NCBI RefSeq assembly: GCF_900168065.1
Contig: NZ_FUZZ01000004.1
Span: 1-64,000 of the forward strand
Origin: Chitinophaga ginsengisegetis
Lineage (GTDB): Bacteria; Bacteroidota; Bacteroidia; Chitinophagales; Chitinophagaceae
Direction: 5' to 3'
Length of the DNA: 64,000 bases
The position numbers and the translations under genes were made by a program. Each line of letters opens with the position of its first letter. Position 1 is the first letter of the stretch. Below the pieces are notes generated by a model. It did no database searches, had not been told where the DNA came from, and worked only from the letters and a program-made list of their open reading frames with translations. Below are positions 25,450 to 33,021 of this stretch, piece by piece.

Positions 25450-26799
25450 ATGAGTAATGTCATAACCGCGGAAACTCCTGCCTGGAAAGACTATGAAAAG
25501 ATTGGGTTCAGGGTAATATTTATTTATTTCCTGTTGCAGGCGTTGCCGTTCGACTGGAAGTTTTACAGTTACCTTTTTTCTACTCCCATTTTTAACCTTC
25601 ATTATGAAGATATTTTTAACCTGGCCAACTTTACAACACGCTTTGGCGCGGGGCCTGCAACGTATGCCGACTGGGGCATACTGCTGATAATTGCAGTAGC
25701 CGGCGCTATCGTGTGGACTTACACCGACCGTCAACGGACACGCACCTACGACGAAGCCTTTTACTGGTTGCGCGTGATTCTCCGGTACCGGCTGGCGCTG
25801 GCATTGCTGGCCTATGGCTTCCTGAAGCTGTACGCGTTGCAGGCGCCCTATCCTTCGCTGAGCAGCCTCAATACACCGTATGGTGATTTTAACCGCTGGA
25901 AATTATTTTCACTGAGCCTGGGTATCGTACCTTCCTACGAACTGTTTCTCGGTGGCGTGGAAATCGGGTTAGCATTGCTGCTGCTGTTCCGCAAAACCGC
26001 TTCTATCGGCGCTTTCATGTTCCTCATCTTTTGCGGCAACATCTTCGTGTCCAACCTTGCATACGAAGGGGGCGACCAGGTATACAGCCTGTTACTGATC
26101 ACTTACGCTTTTGTTATCCTGAGCTTTGATCTGCAACGGATCATCCGCCTGCTCATTTTACAACAGCCCACAGCGGCGGCTACTTTTAAACCGGTGTTTG
26201 AAGGCATCCGGAAAAACGGCAGATGGATTTTGAAGACAGCCTTCCTGCTTTTCTTTGTGGTGATCTATGGTGTAAAAACAGGCGTGGGCGCCAAACACGA
26301 TCCTTACCAGTATCCCACCACCAAAGGATTACCGGCTATCAGCGGGTTATATAACGTGGCCACGTTTATTGTCAATGGCGACACACTCGCTTATTCTTTA
26401 ACGGATTCCCTTCGCTGGCGCAACGTGGTGTTTGAAGAATGGAATACGATCAGCATCCGCACTAACAAACCGGCACTGGTAGATTCCAATAATCTGCACC
26501 TGGTGAAACGGGATAATGCGGAACGGCTATACGAAATAGAAGGTACCAGCGGCCGGCATTACTACAGTTATGCAGCCGATACCACGCAACACCTGCTCAC
26601 GCTGCAAAACAGGCATCCCGCGTTGTCGGCGGAAACCTTGTCGCTGCACTATTCGCGGCCTGATACAAACCGGGTGATCCTCACAGGCACCACTTACAGC
26701 AGGGATTCTATCTATGTAGTACTGGAAAAAGTAAATAAAAAATACCTGTTGGAAGAAGTGGCAAACGGAGGGGGACGAAACAGGAAGTTAAAACTTTAA
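25450..26799 (+). CDS. DoxX-like polytopic membrane protein with C-terminal extracytoplasmic domain (paralogue 1)
   Basis: This 449-residue protein has about seven hydrophobic helices in residues 15-280. Included is the conserved block ILRYRLALALLAYGFLKLYA, then QAPYPSLSSLNTPYGDF, which resembles the GFxKL region of DoxX/DoxD-type proteins. Residues about 285-445 form a soluble, mostly beta domain (FIVNGDTLAYSLTDSLRWRN; YVVLEKVNKKYLL). The next gene encodes a clear paralogue. DoxD is the membrane subunit of archaeal thiosulfate:quinone oxidoreductase, so a role in sulfur-compound electron transfer fits the operon. Assignment to DoxX is by pattern only and should be read as tentative. Confidence 0.7.
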   Translation: MSNVITAETPAWKDYEKIGFRVIFIYFLLQALPFDWKFYSYLFSTPIFNLHYEDIFNLANFTTRFGAGPATYADWGILLIIAVAGAIVWTYTDRQRTRTYDEAFYWLRVILRYRLALALLAYGFLKLYALQAPYPSLSSLNTPYGDFNRWKLFSLSLGIVPSYELFLGGVEIGLALLLLFRKTASIGAFMFLIFCGNIFVSNLAYEGGDQVYSLLLITYAFVILSFDLQRIIRLLILQQPTAAATFKPVFEGIRKNGRWILKTAFLLFFVVIYGVKTGVGAKHDPYQYPTTKGLPAISGLYNVATFIVNGDTLAYSLTDSLRWRNVVFEEWNTISIRTNKPALVDSNNLHLVKRDNAERLYEIEGTSGRHYYSYAADTTQHLLTLQNRHPALSAETLSLHYSRPDTNRVILTGTTYSRDSIYVVLEKVNKKYLLEEVANGGGRNRKLKL

Positions 26800-26809
26800 A
26801 CCAATTATC

Positions 26810-28462
26810 ATGGCTCATAACACACAAACATTACCAGATGAACCCGTGATCAGGGACGCTGCTTCTGTGGCTATCAACGCACCGCTGTTGCAGCTGCCCG
26901 CCTGGAAAGAATATCAGCTGATATTATTCCGCATCGCTTTTATTTTTTTCATTGCGTTATCCGTTCCCAATAGTGTGGAGTGGTACCAGCAACTGGTGCA
27001 ACTGGATTGGGCACGGCTGAATTACCGCGACCTGTATGATATTGCGCGCTTTGGTTCCGGGATTAATTTTCTCGGCAACACCATCTTTGGCAGTTCCCTG
27101 CTGGGATATGCCAACTGGATCACCACAGCGTTGATAGCTACCGCCGGCGGCCTTGTATGGACCGGTATTGTAAAGGTCCGTAAACTGCCGCGGAAGGAAT
27201 ATTATACCGCATGGTACTGGCTGCGGGTAGTGGTAAGATACCGCGCCGGTATCGGCATCATCGGCTTTGGGTTTACGAAGCTGTTACCGGTACAGATGCC
27301 GTATCCATCTTTCGGAATTTTAAATACCAACTTTGGTGATCTTACTGCCCAGAAAATTTACTGGTTATCTATCGGCATTGTGCCCTGGTACCAGATCTTT
27401 GCGGGCGTGGTGGAAGTAGCGGCAGGCACGCTGTTATTTTTCCGTAAAACTACCACGCTGGGTTCCATTTTACTGTTCGCCGCGCTGGGAGATATTGTGT
27501 ACGTGAATTTTGCCTACGACGGCGGCGTACATGTATACAGCAGTTATTTCGTACTGCTGGCAGCGTTACTGCTGGTAAATGATGTCCCCAAAATTTATCG
27601 TTTGCTGGTACAGGAGCGGTTTACTGTGCCGGTGAATTATTATCCGGTTTTTCCGGAGAGATGGCAACGCTATACCCGCATAGGGCTGAAATCTGCTACC
27701 ATCTTCCTTTTCCTGGGAGTGCTTTTTTATTTGCAGCTGATTAACTTCCTGTATGATCCATACAAGCAACCATCCGTAGCGGGCGTAAAGGAGTTACGCG
27801 GTAACTACCAGGTAACGGAATTCCGGTTAAACGACCAGGTGATCCCGTATTCACCGGTAGATACGGTTCGCTGGCAGGAAGCCACGTTTGAGAACTGGTC
27901 TACTTTTACTTATCGCGTAAATAAACCGCATCCGCTCGATTTGTCGAATGGTGGCGGCGATCCGCAGCGTGATGTGAACCGCACCTTTGAAATAACGGGT
28001 CTTGCCGGTGGTCAGCGGGCTTTTCACTATTATGCCGATGAAGTAAATAAAGTGCTTTATCTCGAAGATAAATACAAACCCATTCCGGACAGGCGTAACC
28101 GCACTGCCGGTGTGGGCGGCGATGGCGGCGTGGTAGTGGATGTAGCTGCGGAAAAGGCCGCGCGTGAAGAGGCGGCCAAATCGGCGAAAGACTGGATCCC
28201 CGCAGCAGCGCGTAAAAATATTGGAGATGAATCACTCAAGATAGCACCCATTGCATTGTCTGCCCGAAGGGCGAAAGACTATGCCGCCGCACCTGCCTGG
28301 GAAAACAGGAAACGCTTTACTGTGAAATATTCCACCGGCGATGGTTCGCATGTAATACTCACCGGTGTGGATGAGAATAAGAATAGCATTTATGTAGTGC
28401 TGGACCGCATCGACAGGAAATACACATTGACGCCAAGCACTTTGCAGGCAGGAAAATATTAA
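26810..28462 (+). CDS. DoxX-like polytopic membrane protein with C-terminal extracytoplasmic domain (paralogue 2)
   Basis: This 550-residue paralogue of the preceding protein shares VRYRAGIGIIGFGFTKLLPV, then QMPYPSFGILNTNFGDL, and the GIVPWYQIFAGVVEV helix. The soluble C-terminal domain is alike (FRLNDQVIPYSPVDTVRWQE; YVVLDRIDRKYTL) but is interrupted by about 90 extra residues rich in Gly, Ala, Lys and Arg (GVGGDGGVVVDVAAEKAARE). These extra residues may be a flexible linker. The gene lies 10 bases after paralogue 1 and 8 bases before the cytochrome gene, so co-translation is likely. Two adjacent, diverged copies suggest a heterodimer. Confidence 0.7.
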   Translation: MAHNTQTLPDEPVIRDAASVAINAPLLQLPAWKEYQLILFRIAFIFFIALSVPNSVEWYQQLVQLDWARLNYRDLYDIARFGSGINFLGNTIFGSSLLGYANWITTALIATAGGLVWTGIVKVRKLPRKEYYTAWYWLRVVVRYRAGIGIIGFGFTKLLPVQMPYPSFGILNTNFGDLTAQKIYWLSIGIVPWYQIFAGVVEVAAGTLLFFRKTTTLGSILLFAALGDIVYVNFAYDGGVHVYSSYFVLLAALLLVNDVPKIYRLLVQERFTVPVNYYPVFPERWQRYTRIGLKSATIFLFLGVLFYLQLINFLYDPYKQPSVAGVKELRGNYQVTEFRLNDQVIPYSPVDTVRWQEATFENWSTFTYRVNKPHPLDLSNGGGDPQRDVNRTFEITGLAGGQRAFHYYADEVNKVLYLEDKYKPIPDRRNRTAGVGGDGGVVVDVAAEKAAREEAAKSAKDWIPAAARKNIGDESLKIAPIALSARRAKDYAAAPAWENRKRFTVKYSTGDGSHVILTGVDENKNSIYVVLDRIDRKYTLTPSTLQAGKY

Positions 28463-28470
28463 GCAGTACT

Positions 28471-29037
28471 ATGTTTATAAAACGAACCAACTGTTACCGG
28501 GCGGCCGTTGTAATGGTGTTGGGTATGCTGGCTTGCCATACCAACACCCGGCCACCGGTACCAGGTTGGCCGGAACATTTCGGATTTGGAAAAACAGCCA
28601 CCCGCAGGCAAATCGATTCACTGAACATCTCCATTGCCCCCGATGGCAAAGGATTGCCCGCCGGCAGCGGCAATGCGGCAGCAGGCCGGGTTATTTACCT
28701 GGCAAAATGCGCTTCCTGTCATGGTGAAACCGGCGCAGAGCCCACACCAAACCGGCTGGTGGCCACGCTCAGCGATACGGTGCGCACAAAAACGATCGGT
28801 AACTACTGGCCTTACGCCACCACGGTATTTGATTATATCCGCCGCGCTATGCCCTTTAATGCACCGGGATCGCTCACAAATGAAGAGGTGTATAGTCTTA
28901 CTGCTTTCCTGCTGTACCGCAACAATATCATTGACAGCACCCTGCAGCTGGATGCCGTGAAGCTGCCAAACATTGTGATGCCGGCGAAAAAATATTATGT
29001 GAATGACGATCGTCGCGGTGGTAATGAAATAAAATGA
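28471..29037 (+). CDS. c-type cytochrome, SoxD-like
   Basis: This 188-residue monoheme cytochrome c has a hydrophobic N-terminus ending GMLAC at Cys22, a possible lipobox, so it may be a periplasm-facing lipoprotein. The heme motif CASCH is at 80-84. The distal Met is probably Met127 in YIRRAMPFNAPGSL. The block WPYATTVFDYIRRAMPFNAP is the hallmark of SoxD-type cytochromes that accept electrons from the SoxC molybdenum subunit. SoxD proper often has two hemes; only one is present here. The stop codon overlaps the start of the next gene (ATGA), pointing to a tight functional pair. Confidence 0.88.
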   Translation: MFIKRTNCYRAAVVMVLGMLACHTNTRPPVPGWPEHFGFGKTATRRQIDSLNISIAPDGKGLPAGSGNAAAGRVIYLAKCASCHGETGAEPTPNRLVATLSDTVRTKTIGNYWPYATTVFDYIRRAMPFNAPGSLTNEEVYSLTAFLLYRNNIIDSTLQLDAVKLPNIVMPAKKYYVNDDRRGGNEIK

Positions 29038-30281
29038 ATATTATGTCAGGCGAAGATAAAAAGATACCAAGAAGAACGATACTGAGAGCAGTGGCAGTTT
29101 CTGCTGCTGCGGCATTAATGGGCGCTTCCAGGGTGCAGCGTGGCACAGATACTACCGCCACAGGAAAAGACACTACCTATATTGATCCTACCAAAATCAC
29201 GGGTACACTTCCCGGAAAACTGGGCACCCGATCCCCATTTGAGCAGCCGGTAAAAAAGCCCTCTGATATTTCCTCCCGCACACCGTTGCAGGACCTGTAT
29301 GGCATTATCACCCCGTCGGATCTTCATTTTGAAAGAAGTCATGCCGGCGTGCCGCTTATCCATCCTGATAAATACGAGTTGCTGATTCACGGGATGGTGG
29401 ATCGGCCTATGATCTTTACCTTGCGCGATTTAAAGCGTTTTCCGGCGGCATCCCGTATCGCCTTTATCGAGTGCTCAGGCAACTTCAGATCGGGCAAGGA
29501 AACCATGACGCCGCAGGAAATTTGTGGACTCACCAGTCAGAGTGAATGGACCGGTGTAATGCTGTCCACTCTTTTCCGCGAAGTAGGCGTGCATCCAAAG
29601 GCCACCTGGTTCCTGGCAGAAGGCTCTGATGCCGCGGTGATGACCCGCAGTATCCCCGTGGAAAAGGGCTGGAAAGACGCTATGATCGCCTACGGGCAGA
29701 ATGGAGAGGCGATCCGCCCGGAGCAGGGTTATCCTGCGCGGTTATTTCTGCCGGGATGGGAGGGGAATACCAATGTGAAATGGATCCGGCGTATTGAATT
29801 ATCGGACCAGCCCTTTATGACGCGGGAGGAAACGTCCAAATACACGGAAACCATCCGGGATCATAAGATCCGGCAGTTCAGCTTCGACATGGATGCCCGT
29901 TCTATCATCACCTATCCGTCGTTTCCGCAGCAAGTGGAAAAGGGCTGGATAGAAATCAGAGGCATCGCATGGAGTGGCCGCGGAAAAATTGATAGCGTGG
30001 AAATCAGTACTGATGCGGGGAAGCACTGGACCAAAGCGGTATTGCAGGAGCCGGTAATGGACAAAGCACATACATATTTCCGTCATCTCTGGTATTGGGA
30101 CGGGCAACCCACAGAGATCATGAGCCTTGCGGTAGATGACACCGGCTATCGTCAGCCAACATTAAAACAACTGATCCAGGCGCGTGGTACAGACATGGGC
30201 GGGTATCATGTGAACCCGGTTACCGCATGGGTGCTGAAGAGAGATGGCACCGTGTTGTTCAAGCCGGAAAAATGGAAGTGA
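29034..30281 (+). CDS. SoxC-like molybdenum sulfite/sulfur dehydrogenase
   Basis: This 415-residue protein carries a twin-arginine signal (PRRTILRAVAVSAAAALMG), so it is exported folded to the periplasm. The sulfite-oxidase fold is clear. LHFERSHAGVPLIHPDKYEL is followed by RIAFIECSGNFRSG, where Cys147 would ligate molybdenum. PARLFLPGWEGNTNVKWIRR and a C-terminal dimerisation domain (about 300-410; IEIRGIAWSGRGKIDSVEIS) follow. It oxidises sulfite or protein-bound sulfane sulfur and reduces the partner cytochrome encoded just upstream. No soxXYZAB genes are present, so a free sulfite dehydrogenase is more likely than a full Sox system. The alternative start at 29043 is possible. Confidence 0.9.
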   Translation: MNIMSGEDKKIPRRTILRAVAVSAAAALMGASRVQRGTDTTATGKDTTYIDPTKITGTLPGKLGTRSPFEQPVKKPSDISSRTPLQDLYGIITPSDLHFERSHAGVPLIHPDKYELLIHGMVDRPMIFTLRDLKRFPAASRIAFIECSGNFRSGKETMTPQEICGLTSQSEWTGVMLSTLFREVGVHPKATWFLAEGSDAAVMTRSIPVEKGWKDAMIAYGQNGEAIRPEQGYPARLFLPGWEGNTNVKWIRRIELSDQPFMTREETSKYTETIRDHKIRQFSFDMDARSIITYPSFPQQVEKGWIEIRGIAWSGRGKIDSVEISTDAGKHWTKAVLQEPVMDKAHTYFRHLWYWDGQPTEIMSLAVDDTGYRQPTLKQLIQARGTDMGGYHVNPVTAWVLKRDGTVLFKPEKWK

Positions 30282-30283
30282 TC

Positions 30284-30697
30284 TTACTCAAATAAGGTAA
30301 GTTCATCGCGGGTAACTGCATGAAAAAGATTTTGCAGCTGGTGTACATGTACAATGGCGCGGCCGTAGGGTACCAGTCCTTCTGCGGCGTCTGTAAGCGG
30401 CTGGAATACTTCGTTTTCGTGCCTGATATGCACGCTGTGCAGCCGGTTATATTTCAGGGAATATACATTTACATCTTCGCCGTAGTCGGGATCTCCTTTG
30501 ATAAAGCCAAATCTCAGCAGGAGGTCCACATCCAGCACCATCGGGTTTACTTTTGCATAGGGAAGTTTGCTGAGCGGCAGTCCTGAATTATACACAAAAC
30601 CCTGCAAAATGCCTTCTACTACAAAGGCTGTTTCTTCCATGTTATAATCAAAGTAGGATACATAGTTGCCTATCCTTATGTCTGATTCTTCTATCAT
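30284..30697 (-). CDS. Uncharacterised protein with HQLQNLF-type C-terminus
   Basis: This 137-residue soluble protein begins MIEESDIRIGNYVSYFD and ends VHVHQLQNLFHAVTRDELTL. The pairing of an N-terminal IGNxV and a C-terminal HQLQNLxxAxTxxEL resembles a widespread Bacteroidota family of unknown role that is frequent in prophages and mobile elements. No phage genes lie nearby. It converges on the SoxC-like gene with 2 bases between the stops. The function is unknown. Confidence 0.75.
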   Translation of the reverse strand: MIEESDIRIGNYVSYFDYNMEETAFVVEGILQGFVYNSGLPLSKLPYAKVNPMVLDVDLLLRFGFIKGDPDYGEDVNVYSLKYNRLHSVHIRHENEVFQPLTDAAEGLVPYGRAIVHVHQLQNLFHAVTRDELTLFE

Positions 30698-30705
30698 GTT
30701 TTATC

Positions 30706-31068
30706 TTAATAAAATATAATCAGCAACAGGGTGATCAACGCCGGTAATGCCTGTACGAAAAAGATTTTTTTATCGGCGGTAAGCGCTCCGTATATACCGG
30801 CAACGGCTACACAACCTAAAAAGAAAGCGGCTACCCGTAAGCTCCATACCGGGTCTGAAATAAAAAAGGTCCAGGCGAGGCCGGCAGCCAGGAAACCGTT
30901 GTACAGGCCCTGATTAGCCGCCAGGGCTTTGGTAGGAGGAAACAGCTCTTTGGGCAGTTGCTTGAATATTTTAGGCCCCCTGCTGGTCCATGCGAACATT
31001 TCAAACCAAAGGATATAAAGATGTTCCAGCATCACAAAAGCGATCAGTATTTTGATGAGTACCAGCAT
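30706..31068 (-). CDS. DUF1304-family small membrane protein
   Basis: This 120-residue protein has four predicted membrane helices. The conserved pattern is IAFVMLEHLYILWFEMFAWT near the start, FPPTKALAANQGLYNGFLAA in the middle and a GIYGALTADKKIFFVQALPA tail, matching DUF1304. The function of the family is unknown. It lies 8 bases upstream of the preceding gene on the same strand and 28 bases downstream of the DUF2809 gene, so all three may be one operon. Confidence 0.85.
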   Translation of the reverse strand: MLVLIKILIAFVMLEHLYILWFEMFAWTSRGPKIFKQLPKELFPPTKALAANQGLYNGFLAAGLAWTFFISDPVWSLRVAAFFLGCVAVAGIYGALTADKKIFFVQALPALITLLLIIFY

Positions 31069-31096
31069 AGTGTTGTGGTTTATAAATAAATATAGG

Positions 31097-31480
31097 TCAA
31101 ATTATTCTTTCTGCAAGCCAGGCAACTGCCAGCGCCAGGAGGGTGCCCACGGCATAACATACGCAGTCGCTCCACAGGAATCCATGTCCCAGCAGGATGC
31201 CGGCAGGCGTGTTCCTGAACTTCACGGCCCATTCGGCCTGGTATAGCTGCTGTATTTCTATCAGCAGGCAAACCACGTAGTTGCCGATGCCAATTTTCCA
31301 CAGTGAGGCGACCGGAAAAAGGAAACGGATGCCAAAAAAGATACAGGTGGCCGATAATACATCGCCTCCATATATACGTATGATATCAGGGAAATATTGA
31401 GGAGCCCACCTGGTGGCGAGTCCTAAAGGGATATTCAGTAAAATAAGGAAAAAGTAAATCCAGCGCCTTTTTGCTACCAT
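31097..31480 (-). CDS. DUF2809-family membrane protein
   Basis: This 127-residue protein has about four helices. Its N-terminus (RRWIYFFLILLNIPLGLATR) and the motif YGGDVLSATCIFFGIRFLF match DUF2809, whose role is unknown. The C-terminal part has FRNTPAGILLGHGFLWSDCV, also conserved in the family. The longer frame to 31573 adds 31 residues unlike the family, so the ATG at 31480 was chosen. Confidence 0.85.
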   Translation of the reverse strand: MVAKRRWIYFFLILLNIPLGLATRWAPQYFPDIIRIYGGDVLSATCIFFGIRFLFPVASLWKIGIGNYVVCLLIEIQQLYQAEWAVKFRNTPAGILLGHGFLWSDCVCYAVGTLLALAVAWLAERII

Positions 31481-31590
31481 AGGTAAAAAAGCGGTAAATA
31501 TAGCAAAGAAATCTGGAATATGAGTGTGGTCAGGAGAGAGAAAAAGGGACCTGTGGCCCCTTATGCGATGCAATAACCCGGGTGATCGGG

Positions 31591-31911
31591 TTATTGCTGA
31601 TTATCACTTTCAACGCTACTTTTCTTTTTTCCGCGGTTGGTTCCGCCTTTACGGCCAATAGCGGCCATGTGTTCACGGTTTCTGCTAACGGCTTCACCGC
31701 CTTTTTTGCCTGCAGCACGGGCTTCCTCAGAAGTGAATTTGTGGGCAACACCTTGCTGGTGTGCAGCTTTTCCACCTTCTCTTGAAATGGCACGTTGCTG
31801 TTCAGGGTCCATAGAAGCAAATCCGCGTTTACTGTGTTTACTCTTTTGATCAGAGTTCTTTTCCGAAACATGATTAACCGGCATGGCAGTTTGATATCTG
31901 ATGTCTTCCAT
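31591..31911 (-). CDS. KGG-repeat stress-type protein
   Basis: This 106-residue hydrophilic protein has a Lys/Ser-rich N-terminus. Three KGG-type repeats then run along its C-terminal half: RAISREGGKAAHQQG, EEARAAGKKGGEAVS and MAAIGRKGGTNRG. This motif is found in general-stress proteins such as Bacillus GsiB and in small desiccation-linked proteins, where it is probably intrinsically disordered or DNA-associating. The function here is inferred from the motif. It is divergent from the histone-H1-like gene, with 271 bases between the starts. Confidence 0.85.
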   Translation of the reverse strand: MEDIRYQTAMPVNHVSEKNSDQKSKHSKRGFASMDPEQQRAISREGGKAAHQQGVAHKFTSEEARAAGKKGGEAVSRNREHMAAIGRKGGTNRGKKKSSVESDNQQ

Positions 31912-32182
31912 AATCCTGAGGTTTTTTTAGTGATAGTAGTTAAACATTTACGCTAACCCGGAACAAGATATGTGCCATCACGGATCAGCCACGCTGGTAG
32001 CGGACTTGAGGCTCGTGGGGATATGAAATGGGGCAATACATTCCACAATCCATAGAATTTTCCACACACTTTTATTGTCCATTCTACAGTTTTTAAACAG
32101 GAACTCCCTCATTTTCCGTGGCTTATATTTTGTTTTTGCTTCAACGTTATTTCTTTTCTTAACCCATCTAAATTTTTTTGTT

Positions 32183-32602
32183 ATGGCAAAATATTCAAAA
32201 GAATCACAGAATAAAGTGAAAAGAAGTATGCACGAAATGCATGAAGGAAAACTGAAAAGCGGAAGAAGTAATAAAAAGGTTACGAATCCTAAGCAAGCTA
32301 TCGCCATAGGTTTGTCTGAGGCCCGCGAAGAAGGAGCAAAGGTGCCTGAAAAACCGGCGTCAAAAAAATCCACTACCAGGAAATCCACCGCAAAAAAAGC
32401 AGCGCCCAAAAAAGCAGCAGCGAAAAAATCTCCCGCTAAAAAAACAACCGCTAAAAGAGCCGCACCAGGAAAAGCCGCGGCTAAAAAATCTGCCGGAAGA
32501 AAAACGGCTGCTAAGAAAACAACGGCCAGAAAAGCTACCGCAAAAAAAGCAGCGCCTAAAAGAAAGTCAGCCGCCCGTAAAAAATCAGCCGCAACTGCAT
32601 GA
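32183..32602 (+). CDS. DUF6496 plus histone-H1-like tail, DNA-binding basic protein
   Basis: This 139-residue protein has an N-terminal DUF6496-like domain (YSKESQNKVKRSMHEMHEGK; TNPKQAIAIGLSEAREEGAK) and a tail of about 80 residues made almost only of Lys, Ala, Arg, Thr and Pro. Its repeats are of the AAKK/TAKKA type seen in histone H1 and bacterial H1-like proteins. Such tails bind DNA without sequence specificity and compact the nucleoid. The frame runs back to 32075, but the ATG at 32183 (MAKYSKESQ) is the family start. A strong terminator follows. Confidence 0.85.
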   Translation: MAKYSKESQNKVKRSMHEMHEGKLKSGRSNKKVTNPKQAIAIGLSEAREEGAKVPEKPASKKSTTRKSTAKKAAPKKAAAKKSPAKKTTAKRAAPGKAAAKKSAGRKTAAKKTTARKATAKKAAPKRKSAARKKSAATA

Positions 32603-32648
32603 ATAACGGGCTTTCCGGGTCGTTTTATCCGTTCAATATATACAAAAG

Positions 32649-32680
32649 GACCGGTGACTGGACAGCACCGGTCTTTTTTT
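32649..32680 (+). terminator. Intrinsic terminator of the H1-like gene
   Basis: A perfect 8-bp stem GACCGGTG/CACCGGTC around a 9-base loop is followed by seven T. Confidence 0.92.
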
Positions 32681-32708
32681 GTGGTATATCGCTTGCAGGA
32701 TTTTAAGT

Positions 32709-32963
32709 ATGGAAAAACACAGCATTACTGTGATCATCAGAGGGAAGCCCTATGGGTTGATTATTACGATCGACAAGGGCGCTCTGGAAACAGCATTTCA
32801 AGTGATTCCTGATGTGAGCGAACATGTGCTCGATGAATTTGAACCCCATAGTACTAGCTTTACTGCTGATCACGAAGATACGCTTGAGGGAAGCATCCGC
32901 ACGGTAGAAACCGAACAGATTGCCCGCATTATCTGGGAAGATATTCTGGATAAAATGAAATAA
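32709..32963 (+). CDS. Small hypothetical protein
   Basis: This 84-residue acidic protein reads MEKHSITVIIRGKPYGLIIT, then EHVLDEFEPHSTSFTADHED and a helical C-terminus (EQIARIIWEDILDKMK). No family was recognised. The reading frame from the ATG at 32709 is compact and follows the H1-like terminator, so it probably has its own promoter. The pattern of a short beta-hairpin and terminal helix suggests a small soluble domain. Confidence 0.55.
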   Translation: MEKHSITVIIRGKPYGLIITIDKGALETAFQVIPDVSEHVLDEFEPHSTSFTADHEDTLEGSIRTVETEQIARIIWEDILDKMK

Positions 32964-33021
32964 GGCTTTGTTGCTTAACCACTACGGTTGTACCTTCGCA
33001 GCAAAGCGAGTATGAATTGCT

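Noticed and set aside
29034-30281. Reading of the molybdenum enzyme as a YedY/MsrP methionine sulfoxide reductase
   Set aside because: It has the C-terminal dimerisation domain and the SoxC-type HFERSHAGVP motif, lacking in MsrP, and sits with a SoxD-like cytochrome rather than a heme b membrane subunit.
31530-31871. A 113-codon minus-strand frame overlapping the KGG-repeat gene
   Set aside because: It lies in another frame of the same strand and shows no repeats or family motif, while the KGG frame has a clear repeat pattern.
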